Origin: Caulobacter sp. Root655
GTDB lineage: Bacteria; Pseudomonadota; Alphaproteobacteria; Caulobacterales; Caulobacteraceae
Direction of reading: 5' to 3'
Assembly (NCBI RefSeq): GCF_001427665.1
Contig: NZ_LMHC01000023.1
Span: 47,012 to 111,011 of the forward strand
Length of the DNA: 64,000 nt
Shown: positions 63,443 through 64,000 of the stretch, one piece after another
Layout: every line of letters begins with the position of its first letter
Position numbering within the stretch: position 1 is the first letter of the stretch
Notes under the pieces: generated by a model
What the model saw: the letters and a program-made list of their open reading frames with translations, nothing else
What the model was told of the DNA's origin: nothing
Database searches by the model: none
Position numbers and translations under genes: made by a program

Positions 63443-64000
63443 TCAGGCGCCCGCCCCGGCTTTTGGGGAAGAGGTCTCCATCTGCTTGAGCTTCTCGATG
63501 ATCGACTTCCGGATCGGGTCGGCCACCGCGAAATAGCTTTCAATCAGCGCCTGGGTCCGCTCGCCGTCCCGGGCGACGATAGCCTCGACGATCAGCCGAT
63601 GGTCGGCGTGATGGTCATAGTAGCGGTCGCTCTCGAGGTCGGCGAACAGGTTGACATAGCGCTCAAGGCGAGCGCCGACGTCCTTGTAGATTTTCAGCAA
63701 CAGGGGCGATCGGCATCCGGAGAGCAAGGTCATGTGCAGGTCGCCATAAGCTCTCTGCCACATCTCGCGCGCTTCCGGGTCGCCATCGATGATTTTCTTA
63801 ACCTTCAGGGATCGATGAAGCTGGATGACAACCTGCTCCTCCCAATCGTCATCGCCCAACTCCATGGCCATTCCGAGCATCATCTTGTAGATGCCTTGGT
63901 ATCCGGTCAGGAGATCATGGTAGTCGGCCCGAGAAACCGGGGCGACCCGGTGCCCCTTCTGATGTTCGTGGACCACCAGGCCGCTGTCGGCCAACAGCAG
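63443..64000 (-). CDS. GntR-family regulator with FCD domain, cut by the window end
   Basis: At least 185 residues visible. The visible sequence opens with the end of a GntR winged helix (LADSGLVVHEHQKGHRVAPVS). An all-helical FCD ligand domain follows (DLLTGYQGIYKMML, 'DLHMTLLSG', 'DHRLIVEAIVARDG') with His residues that bind a metal in this family. The DNA-binding start lies beyond 64000. FCD regulators answer to sugar acids or other carboxylates; the symporter downstream is the likely target. The end of the gene is normal. Confidence 0.9.
   Translation of the reverse strand: MLLADSGLVVHEHQKGHRVAPVSRADYHDLLTGYQGIYKMMLGMAMELGDDDWEEQVVIQLHRSLKVKKIIDGDPEAREMWQRAYGDLHMTLLSGCRSPLLLKIYKDVGARLERYVNLFADLESDRYYDHHADHRLIVEAIVARDGERTQALIESYFAVADPIRKSIIEKLKQMETSSPKAGAGA

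Overview
High-GC alphaproteobacterial chromosome, most likely a Caulobacter or close relative. This is inferred from the GC-rich codon use, four large TonB-dependent receptors or zinc-uptake genes of Caulobacterales type, alphaproteobacterial Zur-like boxes and the S46/M1 peptidase pair. No rRNA, tRNA, CRISPR array or intact insertion sequence was seen.

Layout. (1) 1-4.4 kb: a TonB-dependent receptor with its terminator, a frameshifted OmpR-type regulator relic, and a secreted propeller-like protein. (2) 4.6-9.4 kb: a PAAR / DUF4123-Rhs-nuclease / immunity cassette. (3) 9.4-12.1 kb: a small alpha/beta hydrolase with a partner gene, and a membrane-anchored M23 peptidase. (4) 12.3-38.9 kb: a type VI secretion system in three transcription units. 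The first is tssK-tssL(OmpA)-tssM-tagF-pppA (+). The second is vgrG-DUF6931-like-tagH (-). The third is tssA-tssB-tssC-hcp-tagJ-tssE-tssF-tssG-clpV-lysine methyltransferase-ppkA (+). The kinase/phosphatase/FHA/TagF set points to threonine-phosphorylation control, as in the Pseudomonas H1 and Agrobacterium systems. No TssJ lipoprotein is present. (5) 39-46 kb: a trimeric autotransporter adhesin operon with three small secreted or periplasmic companions, headed by an AT-rich, gene-poor stretch. (6) 47-56.3 kb: a zinc-limitation island. It holds a COG0523 GTPase, a 65-residue ORF and a FecR-N/MerC fusion behind two Zur-like palindromes, and a ZnuD-like receptor behind a third. Between them lie an M1 and an S46 exopeptidase and an HTH protein. 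(7) 57-61.4 kb: a YfiR-like periplasmic protein, a hybrid histidine kinase and a convergent TonB receptor. (8) 61.9-64 kb: a GPH-family sugar symporter and a GntR/FCD regulator cut by the window end.

How it works together. The T6SS supplies sheath, tube, baseplate, membrane complex and recycling ATPase. VgrG and PAAR form the tip, and Rhs (with its own fused adaptor domain) and perhaps the small hydrolase are cargo. Orphan relics (OmpR fragment, PhoD-like fragment, receiver-domain tail) mark decayed gene edges around the islands. The least conventional items are the DUF4123-Rhs fusion, the FecR-MerC fusion, the methyltransferase embedded in the T6SS operon and the accessory genes of the adhesin.
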